Below are positions 1-8,158 of a stretch of DNA of 27,946 nucleotides, piece after piece (position 1 is the stretch's first letter; the number at the start of each line of letters is the position of its first letter). The notes beneath the pieces are model-generated. The model was not told where the DNA came from. It did not search any database and saw only the letters and a program-made list of their open reading frames with translations. The DNA is from Chrysochromulina tobinii. Taxonomy: Eukaryota; Haptophyta; Prymnesiales; Chrysochromulinaceae. The stretch spans positions 1 to 27,946 of the forward strand of contig JWZX01002514.1 in the NCBI GenBank assembly GCA_001275005.1, written 5' to 3'. The position numbers and the translations under genes are program-made.

Positions 1-932
1 AAAAGAAGGCAAAGTGGTCAGGTGTATAGCACGGGGCCCCTCCAGGAGGCAAGCCCCTCATGCATCCTTCGCACAAAGTCGCCTGGTGCCTGCCCAACCC
101 CCCGGGCCAAGTGTTCGCGTTCAAAGTGATCCGCACCTGAGTCAGCAGGCTGGTAAGGGCGCGGTCCGACCAGCCTGATCAGTTTCGTCGCGGTCCCCCC
201 GCGCTCACCACAGCAAGCGGCCGTGCGAAACCATGGAGAAAACGCCGGAGTGTTTTGACGCAACGTAACGCGGTAGGATTCCTTGTATATACATGTAGAA
301 CGCGGTGACCCTTGCGCGGTGAACAATAAAGCCCCAAAACGGTCACTTCCGGAATCGAGATCGATCACATGGAATCACGACCGAACCAACCCTGCACCCT
401 CGGAGGGCGGGCTGCCGCGGGCGGCGCGACACAATCTGATGTTTGCAGTGTGCAAAATATGTTTATCCGCGTAGACCGTAGTTTATCCGGTGCCGTCGGA
501 ACACCGTACACGCTTAGTATGCCTGGGGGTGTCCCCCTCGCCACGTGTGCGCTGCCTGTTGGCATGTTTTACTTTACTTTACTTTACTTATCCGGTGCCG
601 TCTCGAGACTTTCCGAACAGTTTACAGTTTTGCGGCCTGTATCGCGTATCGTTCTATCGTAAGGATAGTGATGGAGAGAGAGTGAGACCTAGTTCGTAGT
701 TGCAAGTACTAACAGGCGGCGGACCGGGACACGTGGTCGGGGACCGGATCTAGGAGGAATTGTCGAGTTGATTAGCGAGAAAGGTTTTAGCCGAACTGAC
801 ACGAGACGCAGAGTAGTCAGTAGACGGAGGAACAGTGATTTATACCGAACAGTGTCCAGTGTCCGACCTAGGATCCACATTTCGTTTTTTGACCAATCGT
901 CAACTCACGCCAAACGCCATCGCCCTGATCCT
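1..932. other. Gene-poor left flank
   Basis: I see no convincing gene here. Open frames are short, mutually overlapping and without recognisable domains. The stretch holds a TTTAC microsatellite (568-587), a 15-base direct repeat (TTATCCGGTGCCGTC at 483-497 and 588-602) and an AATAAA hexamer at 325-330. It also contains the 3' flank of the minus-strand sulfotransferase-like gene that ends at 933. Confidence 0.5.
568..587. repeat. TTTAC pentanucleotide microsatellite
   Basis: Four perfect copies of TTTAC are followed immediately by one copy of a 15-base direct repeat (588-602) whose partner lies at 483-497. This is intergenic. Confidence 0.9.
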
Positions 933-1847
933 CTATGACCCGAACTGAGCTGAAGCTGTCCTAATAGCTACCGAGCAGGTGAGCTGGTCAAAGCATTCTC
1001 TGGAGACGTAGCTGATCGTAGGATCTGAATTCTGTATGCTGGCGATGCAACTATCGAATGCTTGCCTCTGCCATTCAGGCCGCACGAGCCCCGGCTTTGC
1101 TTTCGGTTCGGCTGCCCAGGCCTCGCATCCGCTCGCGCCGAACATAGCTGCGCTCGACATGTTGAAGCCAAAGTTGCACATATCGTCCCTAAACCAAATC
1201 CGCACGCGTCGCTCCGCCTCCGCATCGTACCAATCGCCGACGCGAGCGACATGCACCAAGTGCTGGCTGTGAATAGAGTAAAACGCGCGGCTTCCGTAGC
1301 CGAGCTTCGCGAGTACCGTCTGCAGGTGGCTCGCGAGCATTGCGGCGCAACCGACAAAGCGCATCGGAAAGTTGGCGAACATGGCCGTCTGGCTCCAGAT
1401 ACGCGCTGACAAGGCGGCGAGTGGATTCCCGTGGCTGTCAACGTTGCTCTTGACGTATTGGCGGAAAGCCTGCACGTCCTGTGCGCGGGTGTGGTTGCTG
1501 TGCCTTGGGCCGTTGATGATGCCCTCAGAGGCAGCATGCGAGAGCACGCGTAGGTACGGATTCGCCACGAAGCCGAAAGCGAACGTCGCGGCCGGCCCCG
1601 ATCCATTGGTCGGCGTCATCTCGTGACCCGGCTCACATGTCACGGACCGCGTGTACCCCCAGGAAACGCCCTGTCCAAGTTCCTTGCTCAGGTACTCTTC
1701 GACGCTTGCAGCTTCCGTGTGCTGCGGCTGCACATAGATCCAGCGATGTGCCGAAGGCGAGACGCCCCGGCACGTTCCACCGCGTGCACCGCGCAGCCGG
1801 CCGGCGAGCAGTAGCACGAGCAGGTGTGTGCGCGAAGGCGCGCGCAT
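933..1847 (-). CDS. Secreted/Golgi sulfotransferase-like protein, probable pseudoenzyme
   Basis: A 304-residue ORF with a true ATG at 1847. Residues 7-20 form a hydrophobic signal or anchor segment (HLLVLLLAG), suggesting entry to the secretory pathway. Three features match the carbohydrate sulfotransferase fold (Sulfotransfer_2 family): FVANPYLRVLSH at 93-104 in the place of the usual VRxPYxRxxSxY; MRFVGCAAMLASHLQTVLAK at 162-181 in the place of the 'xxIGRFENLxxD' block; and WYDAEAERRV...DDMCNFGF at 206-228, like the C-terminal 'YYxxE...F..DF..FGY' block. The expected 5'-phosphosulfate loop (PKTGGTS-like) appears as PQHTEAAS at 41-48, so the catalytic Lys is missing, and the Arg of the 3'-phosphate block is Ala. 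Three possible N-glycosylation sites are present (81, 118, 229). The fold assignment is fairly good; activity is doubtful. Function is inferred from family features only. Confidence 0.6.
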   Translation of the reverse strand: MRAPSRTHLLVLLLAGRLRGARGGTCRGVSPSAHRWIYVQPQHTEAASVEEYLSKELGQGVSWGYTRSVTCEPGHEMTPTNGSGPAATFAFGFVANPYLRVLSHAASEGIINGPRHSNHTRAQDVQAFRQYVKSNVDSHGNPLAALSARIWSQTAMFANFPMRFVGCAAMLASHLQTVLAKLGYGSRAFYSIHSQHLVHVARVGDWYDAEAERRVRIWFRDDMCNFGFNMSSAAMFGASGCEAWAAEPKAKPGLVRPEWQRQAFDSCIASIQNSDPTISYVSRECFDQLTCSVAIRTASAQFGS

Positions 1848-2197
1848 TAGTTTTTTGCCGACCCCGTCGGGTTACCTTCCAAGCTCCATGGTCGCCGGAT
1901 AGACGCGAAAAGGCTCGTGATTCACGAGAAAGACGGCCTACCGGTAAACTTAGGCCGCGGAGCGCCGTCGCTCAAAGGGCTTACCGCCATGTTACCGCGT
2001 TGCGCGCGCGCGCGCGCACCGGTGAATTCTATTCGCAAGTGCGGCGAGACCGGTCGAGCTCGAGGTGCCCGTCACCGGGAGTCTCTGACGAGCGGTCGAG
2101 CCGAACCTCTCGCCGTCTGCGCTGGTCCGTCCTCTTGTCTTCCCACACACAGCGCGGTGTGCACTCAACCAAGTTGTCTAGAGACTAGACCTCGCGT
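1848..2197. other. Intergenic region with Z-DNA-prone tract
   Basis: No gene is seen in these 350 bases, which lie upstream of the sulfotransferase-like gene and downstream of the cupin-like gene. An 18-base perfectly alternating purine/pyrimidine palindrome (TGCG...CGCA) occupies 2001-2018. Open frames crossing the region have no domain. Confidence 0.5.
2001..2018. repeat. (GC)n alternating palindrome
   Basis: Alternating GC dinucleotides bounded by TG and CA give a self-complementary 18-mer of the type that can adopt Z-DNA. It lies about 155 bases upstream of the ATG at 1847 and could belong to that gene's promoter, but no function can be read from sequence. Confidence 0.8.
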
Positions 2198-2785
2198 TCA
2201 CAAGTTCCCGTTCAGGGCCTCGGACGCGACTGCCAAAGCGCCCACCCCACCAAGCACACCCAAAAGAGTAGGTAGGATCTTGCGCGCGAGTCGGCGCTCT
2301 GGAGCGTCGTACTCGGGTGAGGCCAGCACCAGGTGCTCGCATCCGTTGGCGCGAGTCCACAATAGCTCCGCGTCTTCGTTGATCTTCACAAGAGTGTTCA
2401 TTCCGATTTTCACAGGCTTGCCGCTGCCAGAGCTCAGGGTGCCTCGGCCTGCAAATACATACCTCGTGCAGCCCTTTGGAAGCGACTCACGAAATTCTCG
2501 CTCAGAAGAAGGCGCAATCTCGCCAACGCTGTCGCCAAGCACGCCAATGCCATTAAACACCGACGCCCCGATCACCTCAAAGCGCCAGTTCGGCCGCGTG
2601 ATGTCCATCTTCCGTGCGCGCTCGAATGTCGGTTCAGTGATGGAGAGCGCCTCGCCCTCTGCGCACCGAACGAGCGGAAGTGCGGCGCGTGGCAAGAGCT
2701 GCGAAGATGCCAGCGAAGGGCGAAAGGCTGCCGACGGGCGAAAGGCTGCCGACGCAGCGGCGACGAGCAAGGTCCCCGCACTCAT
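2198..2785 (-). CDS. Predicted plastid-targeted cupin-like protein with C-terminal membrane anchor
   Basis: A 195-residue ORF starting at ATG 2785. The N-terminus (residues 1-45) is Ala/Ser/Arg-rich and acid-poor. It contains SAAFRP twice (12-17 and 18-23), resembling the 'ASAFAP'-type motif, with Phe after the signal-peptide cleavage site, used for import into secondary red plastids. The central part (about 62-160) looks all-beta, with PVKIGMNTLVKINEDAELLW at 124-143 and NGCEHLVLASPEY at 147-159, reminiscent of a small single-domain cupin, though a full metal-binding His set is not evident. Residues 169-187 (KILPTLLGVLGGVGALAVA) form a membrane helix. Taken together it could be a plastid membrane-anchored protein with its cupin-like domain in the stroma or lumen. 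The targeting call is moderately supported; the biochemical role is unknown. Confidence 0.6.
   Translation of the reverse strand: MSAGTLLVAAASAAFRPSAAFRPSLASSQLLPRAALPLVRCAEGEALSITEPTFERARKMDITRPNWRFEVIGASVFNGIGVLGDSVGEIAPSSEREFRESLPKGCTRYVFAGRGTLSSGSGKPVKIGMNTLVKINEDAELLWTRANGCEHLVLASPEYDAPERRLARKILPTLLGVLGGVGALAVASEALNGNL
2718..2753 (-). repeat. 18-bp perfect tandem duplication in leader
   Basis: Two identical 18-base units (2718-2735, 2736-2753) encode the duplicated SAAFRP peptide in the N-terminal leader of the cupin-like protein. The frame is preserved. Confidence 0.9.
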
Positions 2786-3030
2786 GTGGAGAGTTCACGA
2801 TCCAAAATTCATAAAATTTGTAGTATCTGTGAATTTGAAAGCCACGGAGGACCCGTGATTTTTTAGCGTCGTGTATACGGCTTCTGTCGCGACGGGCGCG
2901 AGCGCGCGAGGCACACTGAGCAGCCTCGAGCTCACGTGCGCATGTGCTGCGCTGCTGCGCAGGTGCAGCGGTACGCGCCGAGCCGTGCCCGCTGCTCGCT
3001 GGCGTGGCCAGAGCATCGCGACTGCGCTGT

Positions 3031-3963
3031 CTATTTGGGCGCGCTCGGCCGGAGGACACCAAAGTTGCCAATGAGGGTCTCGGTACCCTCGCCGTGCGTT
3101 TCGCCGCCGTGGGTGGTGTACGTGTCCCACTTCTTCTCGGGGTCGTACACCTCGAACCGCGAGTACGGGAACTGCCCCTTGAGGCGCGTGTAAACGTGGC
3201 GCATCATCACCTTGCCCGGATGCGACTCGTCCTTCTCCACGCGCGAGTCGGACGGCCCGATGCGCACGTCGTCGTGCACGTCGAAGTTGAAGAGCGGGCC
3301 CGACTTACCGCGCGCGCGCTTGACGATGAGCTCGTAAAAGGTGAGCGAGTGCGGCAGGATGAGGTCCTCTTTTATGTAGATGAGCTGATCGGCGCCACAT
3401 CCGCGCAGCTGCGGCACCTGCTGCCGGCAGCAGTCGAGGAAGCGCTCGATCGTGTAGCCCTTCTCTATCGTGACGGTGTTGCGGTGCCCTTTGAGACCGT
3501 CACGGCCGCTCGGGTCGTGATAGCTGTAGTGCACCTCGAGTTTCTCGGCCTTGGTGCGGTTCTGCTGCTCCAGCCACTCCTTGGCGAGCTGCTCCTTGCG
3601 CTTGGCCTCCTCGGCGGCACGCTCGGCATCATACAGCATTGACGTGTCAACGCTCGGATTCTTTTTGAGCTTCTTAATCTCCATGGGCGCTTCCTCGGCC
3701 TCCTCCTCCTCGTCGCCGCCAAAGGACAGCGTGCTGCTTGTTGCCTTCTTCTTCTTCTTCGCCTTCTTCTCCTTCTCTCCCGCTCCGCTGCTGCTGCCAC
3801 CGGCCTCCTCCGATGCCGCCGCCGCCGCCGCCTCGGCTGCCTCGCGTCGCTTGGCAAACTCTTCTTTTGAGACTAGGCCGACGGCTATTGTCGACACTTC
3901 CGGCAGTGCAGACGTGAACTCCCTGACGCTGCTCGTGGGGAGAGCTCTAGGGATGCCACTCAT
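3031..3963 (-). CDS. XAP5/FAM50 family nuclear protein (XCT homologue)
   Basis: A 310-residue protein with ATG at 3963. The C-terminal half (about 143-285) is a clear XAP5 domain: QLIYIKEDLILPHSLTFYEL (193-212), ARGKSGPLFNFDVHDDVR (217-234), VEKDESHPGKV (242-252) and YDPEKKWDTY (273-282) are almost invariant family blocks. A KKAKKKKK basic stretch (67-73) and an acidic run (84-91) match the charged middle of the family and suggest nuclear location. Family members (human FAM50A, plant XAP5 CIRCADIAN TIMEKEEPER) act with the spliceosome, in transcription, and in plants in clock and light responses. The N-terminus is short: the first recognisable block is VSTIAVGLVSKEEF (23-36), and the usual helical region before it is largely absent. 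Only 112 bases separate this ATG from the upstream gene's stop codon, leaving little room for another exon. Confidence 0.93.
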   Translation of the reverse strand: MSGIPRALPTSSVREFTSALPEVSTIAVGLVSKEEFAKRREAAEAAAAAASEEAGGSSSGAGEKEKKAKKKKKATSSTLSFGGDEEEEAEEAPMEIKKLKKNPSVDTSMLYDAERAAEEAKRKEQLAKEWLEQQNRTKAEKLEVHYSYHDPSGRDGLKGHRNTVTIEKGYTIERFLDCCRQQVPQLRGCGADQLIYIKEDLILPHSLTFYELIVKRARGKSGPLFNFDVHDDVRIGPSDSRVEKDESHPGKVMMRHVYTRLKGQFPYSRFEVYDPEKKWDTYTTHGGETHGEGTETLIGNFGVLRPSAPK

Positions 3964-4075
3964 CGCCGGTCTTTCATTCACAGTACGCAACTCGCGTGAC
4001 GAAGTGACCCGCACCGGTCACCGGACACTACAGTCAACAGTCGTGTGACGACGTGTCATCCAATCTCCGATCGCG

Positions 4076-5323
4076 CTATAAGCCTAAGCCATTGGATAAA
4101 TCTGGGTCACACGACGCCGCGCCTCGAGCGTCGAGGAGCAGCACGAGCACATCGCCATGCCCCTCGGGCACACCTTCGGTCGAGGTCAGCTCTGCGAGCA
4201 CGCGCAGCTCCGGGTGCGACGCGCACAGCTCTGCAAAGCCGTTCACAGCGCGCTGGGCAACTTCCGAGCGCGTTGGGTCGCGCGACGAGACGACCAGCGC
4301 GCGTGGCGCTGGCGCCGCAGTCGCGCCGTCGCCCTCCCCTCGCCGGGCGAGCAGGAGCCGCGCGAGCGTCGCAGCCAGCTGCGCGGGTGCAGTCACGTCG
4401 TACAGCACATCGCTCGCGACGATGCATCCAAAGGCCTCTGCCGATGGCATGGCCGCTGCTTGAGCACCACAGCTTGCGACCAAAGTCGCATCGGGCACCA
4501 TCATCAGATCAAAGTGCGCGACGCGTGTGCGAGCGGCCAGCCCGTTGAGCTCCGCGTTGCGCTGCGCAAGGTCGAGCGCGGCTGGCTCGTTGTCCGTCAG
4601 CCAGACCTCTTCCGCTCCGAGGGCCGCGCAAGCCAACCCGGCGGCGGCGGTGCCGCAGCCAAGCTCGAGCACCCGCTGCCCGCGGACGTCGAAGCCACCC
4701 CAGCGCGTCTCGCACACCCACGCCGCTAGCCGTGCCGCGCTCCACACGCGCGTCGCGGTGCCCGCCGCCTGCGGCCGCACGTGAAGCCGCAGTCGCACGG
4801 CGTCGCCCGCGATGAACGTGGTCGTGTGCTCGCCGTAGCCGGAGAGCGTGGCAGTGAGCGTGCCGACGAGCGCTGCAATGCCGAGCTCTTCGTCAGGGTC
4901 CTCGATGGCCGCGCGGCGCAGGAGCACAAACGTGTCGGCGGTCGAGACTGCGGCCTCCTTGGCCATCTCGAGCGCTGCCTCTTGCTCCATGGACGCTAAG
5001 CTGTGGCACGCGTTACGCAGCCGTTCGGCGAGTTGTGGCAACGGCGATCTAGGATTGTGTAAGTCGTGGCGCAGCGCATCAAGCGTTGCGCGGAGGGCTT
5101 CGGCGAAATCTAGGGGCGCGGGTGCTGCTGGCTGTTCCGGTGGTGCTGGCAGTCTCGGCAGTGGTGGTGCTGCTGCTGGTGCACAGCCCGCCTGCGCAAG
5201 CATGTTGGCCAGCACATCGTACTGAGCGTCGCGCTCGGCTGCGCTTCCGGCAGCGCTTATGGTTTGCAACTGCTGCATCATCGCGCCCACGGCCGCCATG
5301 ACCTCGGGCGGCACGTCCGACAT
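4076..5323 (-). CDS. METTL21/FAM86-like (methyltransferase family 16) SAM-dependent methyltransferase
   Basis: A 415-residue protein from ATG 5323. The C-terminal 240 residues form a class I methyltransferase of the protein-lysine type: RVWSAARLAAWV just before the fold (the 'xVWxaA..La' entry helix), motif I VLELGCGTAAAGLACAAL from about residue 216, post-I LTDNEPAALDLA near 239, and ASDVLYD near 303, the family's counterpart of the '(D/E)xxY' motif. Known relatives methylate lysines on chaperones, elongation factors and other proteins; the substrate here cannot be read. The N-terminal 170 residues are Ala/Leu-rich and helical, with a Pro-rich stretch near 50-70, and match no domain I recognise. 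The gene is divergent from the metallophosphoesterase gene (208-base gap) and very close upstream of XAP5. Confidence 0.85.
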   Translation of the reverse strand: MSDVPPEVMAAVGAMMQQLQTISAAGSAAERDAQYDVLANMLAQAGCAPAAAPPLPRLPAPPEQPAAPAPLDFAEALRATLDALRHDLHNPRSPLPQLAERLRNACHSLASMEQEAALEMAKEAAVSTADTFVLLRRAAIEDPDEELGIAALVGTLTATLSGYGEHTTTFIAGDAVRLRLHVRPQAAGTATRVWSAARLAAWVCETRWGGFDVRGQRVLELGCGTAAAGLACAALGAEEVWLTDNEPAALDLAQRNAELNGLAARTRVAHFDLMMVPDATLVASCGAQAAAMPSAEAFGCIVASDVLYDVTAPAQLAATLARLLLARRGEGDGATAAPAPRALVVSSRDPTRSEVAQRAVNGFAELCASHPELRVLAELTSTEGVPEGHGDVLVLLLDARGAASCDPDLSNGLGL

Positions 5324-5531
5324 CTAGTGAGTAGCGAGCGCGAGTCACAAGTGAATTGATGCTGATTGATGACACTACAAACTGACCGGATAAGGAGGAC
5401 GAGTGGTCACGAAGATCGAAGGCGACCAGGGGGCGAGCCCATAAACTTCGACGAAAGCGAGCCGCGTTTCCCAGTGCATTGGGCGAGCGAAGCATGAGGT
5501 CACGTCTGAGGAGTTGGTGGCTCGGCACGAG
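5324..5531. promoter_or_regulatory. Compact bidirectional intergenic region
   Basis: The 208 bases between the ATG of the minus-strand methyltransferase (5323) and the plus-strand metallophosphoesterase ATG (5532) must hold both promoters and 5' leaders. I see no clear TATA box. Assignment rests only on divergent geometry. Confidence 0.4.
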
Positions 5532-7334
5532 ATGGAGCCCTGGGTGGAGGTGGCGATGCCGGACGACGCCGGCATCGAGTACGGCCATCTCGCTGCGGAC
5601 ATCGCGGCCGATAACATGGCAGCTCACATCGCTACCATGAGCGCAATCTCGACGAGCTCGACGAGTTCGCGGGCGAGAACACGACGTGCGAGCGAATCAT
5701 GCCCGCACGTGCTCGCGCGTGCGCGGTCGGCGATGATGCTGCAGGCACTGGCTCGTGGCCGATCAACTCGCAAGCTCGCAGCGACGAAGAAAGGACAAGC
5801 GGAGCTGCAGGAGCGCGCAGCGAAGCACCATAAGCCGTCGCCGCCTCCGTCGCCTGCGCCCAAGTCGCCGCGTCTGCCGACAGGGCCAATGAAGGCCGAC
5901 GGCACGTCCCTGGACCTCTCCATTGACGCCGAGGACGATGATGACGATGATGACGTGGGAGCGGTCGCTATAGACGCGCGTGTCTCTGCTGTGACCATCG
6001 AGGCGCAGACTCCGGCTGACAGCACTCTCGGCATGCGGGGCGCAAGACTTCCTGGCTTTCTCAAAAAGCTCAAGAGTGAAGTCCGGAAGCGCTACGGCGC
6101 CACGGCGCTCGCAGCAGCCGAGACGGTCTGGAAGCAAGCGCTGGAGACAGCCGACAAGGCGAAGTTGGCACATTTCTTGCGGAGAGCGGAGATTTCAGCA
6201 CAAGCACAAGGTCTCGTAGCCTGCCCCGAGGAGACAGTGGAAGCAATCTTCTCCTTCGTTCTCAAGCTGATGCTCTACGCGGGCGCCGATTGGTATGAAG
6301 TCGCCACGGGCTTGCCACCCCCGGAGAGCGTGGCGTTGCGAAGCCCCAGGTGGTCGGGATCGGGGTCGAACCTCGGAGTGGCTTTCGATGCTAGCTCTCG
6401 CTTGCGACGTGCTGGCATCGAAGCCTATCACACGGGTCTCGCCGCCGGCCACGCATGGTCATGTGCACCGGGCATGGCCATGCTGGTCGCGGGTCAGGGC
6501 GAGCCTCAGCTGATGCCAATCGCTTCACTCCCCCCCAAGGCTGCGGACAGGGTGCGCGTCGTCGCCATTTCGGACACGCACCTGCTGCACGGCAAGCTGG
6601 TGCTGCCCGAAGGCGACTTGCTCGTTCACGCCGGCGACATGTGCTATGAGGAGTCGCGATCGCTCGACGCCGAGCGTGTGGAAGCCTTTCTGACCAGCGG
6701 CGGCACGGCCACCACGATTCTCTCTGAGCTACCGACGCTTGACATCCTAGAGTCGCTTCGGTGGATTCAAGGCCAGGTGAGAGAAAGGGGCTTCGAGCAT
6801 GCTGTGATCGTCGGTGGCAATCATGATTTCACTCTCGATCGCCTCGGCGCACCTGAGTCCACGGCGCTCTGCGATGCCTTCGGGCTCGAGTATCTGCACG
6901 ATGGCCAGCAGCCGGTGTCCCTCCATTTCGAGTCTGCGGGTCGTGACCTTACCGTCTGGGGGTCGGGTGCATCCCTAGGCAACACCGTCCTCGACAAGGA
7001 GCGCGCCATCAAGTCAGGCAACACCGCCTTCCAGACCGACGATGCCACGTTTGCGCGGAGTTCGAGCCACGTGTGCAAAGCCGACATCATCGTCGTCCAC
7101 GGGCCACCGCGCGAGATGCTGATGGGCAAGAAAGGCAAGGCCCTAGAGGCCGTCAACGCGCTCCTCTCGCGCGTCCAGCCCGAGCTCTTCATATGTGGCC
7201 ACGCCCACAACGGACGCGATCTGACCAAGGATCGGGTGGCTGCCCTCCCCGATGGAAGAGGCATTGGGATCAACGCATGCGTCTCCTCCACCTACAACTC
7301 GATTTACGGATATCCTATTGTGGTAGATCTTTGA
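5532..7334 (+). CDS. MPPED (239FB)-type metallophosphoesterase with N-terminal IQ-like motif
   Basis: A 600-residue protein. A longer open frame begins at a TTG (5514), but the first ATG is 5532. The C-terminal 260 residues are a calcineurin-like phosphoesterase with the complete metal-ligand series: VVAISDTHLLHGK near 343-355, GDLLVHAGDM near 362-371, GGNHDFTLD near 427-435, VVHGPP near 520-525 and FICGHAHNGRD near 551-561. The end, INACVSSTYNSIYGYPIVVD, matches the 'VNAS...PIVIDL' ending of MPPED1/2, which are cyclic-nucleotide and phosphodiester hydrolases with low activity. The N-terminus adds SAMMLQALARGRSTRKLA (about 66-83), an IQ-like calmodulin-binding helix, a Pro/Ser-rich stretch, an Asp run (134-143) and a helical segment (about 165-300) that I do not recognise. 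The IQ element hints at Ca2+/calmodulin control (inference). Confidence 0.88.
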   Translation: MEPWVEVAMPDDAGIEYGHLAADIAADNMAAHIATMSAISTSSTSSRARTRRASESCPHVLARARSAMMLQALARGRSTRKLAATKKGQAELQERAAKHHKPSPPPSPAPKSPRLPTGPMKADGTSLDLSIDAEDDDDDDDVGAVAIDARVSAVTIEAQTPADSTLGMRGARLPGFLKKLKSEVRKRYGATALAAAETVWKQALETADKAKLAHFLRRAEISAQAQGLVACPEETVEAIFSFVLKLMLYAGADWYEVATGLPPPESVALRSPRWSGSGSNLGVAFDASSRLRRAGIEAYHTGLAAGHAWSCAPGMAMLVAGQGEPQLMPIASLPPKAADRVRVVAISDTHLLHGKLVLPEGDLLVHAGDMCYEESRSLDAERVEAFLTSGGTATTILSELPTLDILESLRWIQGQVRERGFEHAVIVGGNHDFTLDRLGAPESTALCDAFGLEYLHDGQQPVSLHFESAGRDLTVWGSGASLGNTVLDKERAIKSGNTAFQTDDATFARSSSHVCKADIIVVHGPPREMLMGKKGKALEAVNALLSRVQPELFICGHAHNGRDLTKDRVAALPDGRGIGINACVSSTYNSIYGYPIVVDL

Positions 7335-8158
7335 GAGTAGACCGTAAACCGGTAACAAGTGCACCCTGGTTGCTTCGTAACACGGTACGAGAGTAAGTAC
7401 GCAGTCATGGTGACAACATCGAACTTGCAGCTTGCACGGCACAACCATGCTCGGGCCTCGGCTCGCGGCTCGCGGGCCCCACACGCCGAGTTCGCCGACC
7501 CTTCCCGTTGAGTCCGTGCAGCTGCAGGTAAAAGTCGCCCCCGTGGCAGTCGCGAGTCGTGGCACGTGGGGAGTGTGGGCCGGCCACGGACCCCGCGCGC
7601 GCCGGCGCGAGAACCAAGTCTTCTCTGTGCATCACAAGTTAGGGATGATGATTTATAATCGGCATGCCCGAGAGCTGGCCACTAAGGGCCGAGCTCTGAG
7701 ACAGTCCCAGTAGTGTGGTGCCGGACGAGGCGGGGTCGCGGGGACCGGGGCGGACGCGACACCTACTTCGCAAACCAACCCGCTCCGACTTGTGGCTCTT
7801 CGCACCCGGGAGGACCCGAGCCGGCCCCACGGTACACTCATGGAGTTACACTCAGATTGCACACATACGTATCAACTGATACACCACACACAGTCGCGGT
7901 ACGTCGACCTTTTTCAGATTGGCTCGCTTCGTCGCTTGGTGCCCCTCTTGCGTGCGCGCCGCGCGAGCTCACACGAGCAGTATCCGGGGGCGACCCCGAG
8001 CCGCGTCACATAGACACCCAGAGCCACCTCCCTCGACCACCTCCCACCACAGCGCACAGGGAGACGCGGTTGGTTTATGGTCTTGAGAGGGCCTCCACTG
8101 CCCCACACCAAGAAGTGCTCTCGGTGCAATATGGCCTCGCGAAGAGCTACTTGGATGA
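7335..8158. other. Convergent intergenic region without recognisable gene
   Basis: This 824-base stretch separates the 3' ends of the plus-strand phosphoesterase and the minus-strand ADP-ribosyltransferase gene. Several open frames cross it, the longest starting at a GTG at 7713, but they have no domain, start at non-ATG codons and are explained by high GC. No tRNA-like B box or transposon end was found. Confidence 0.5.

Noticed and set aside
18-368. 116-codon minus frame at left edge
   Set aside because: No domain or clear coding signal; one of several overlapping frames of similar quality in a gene-poor flank.
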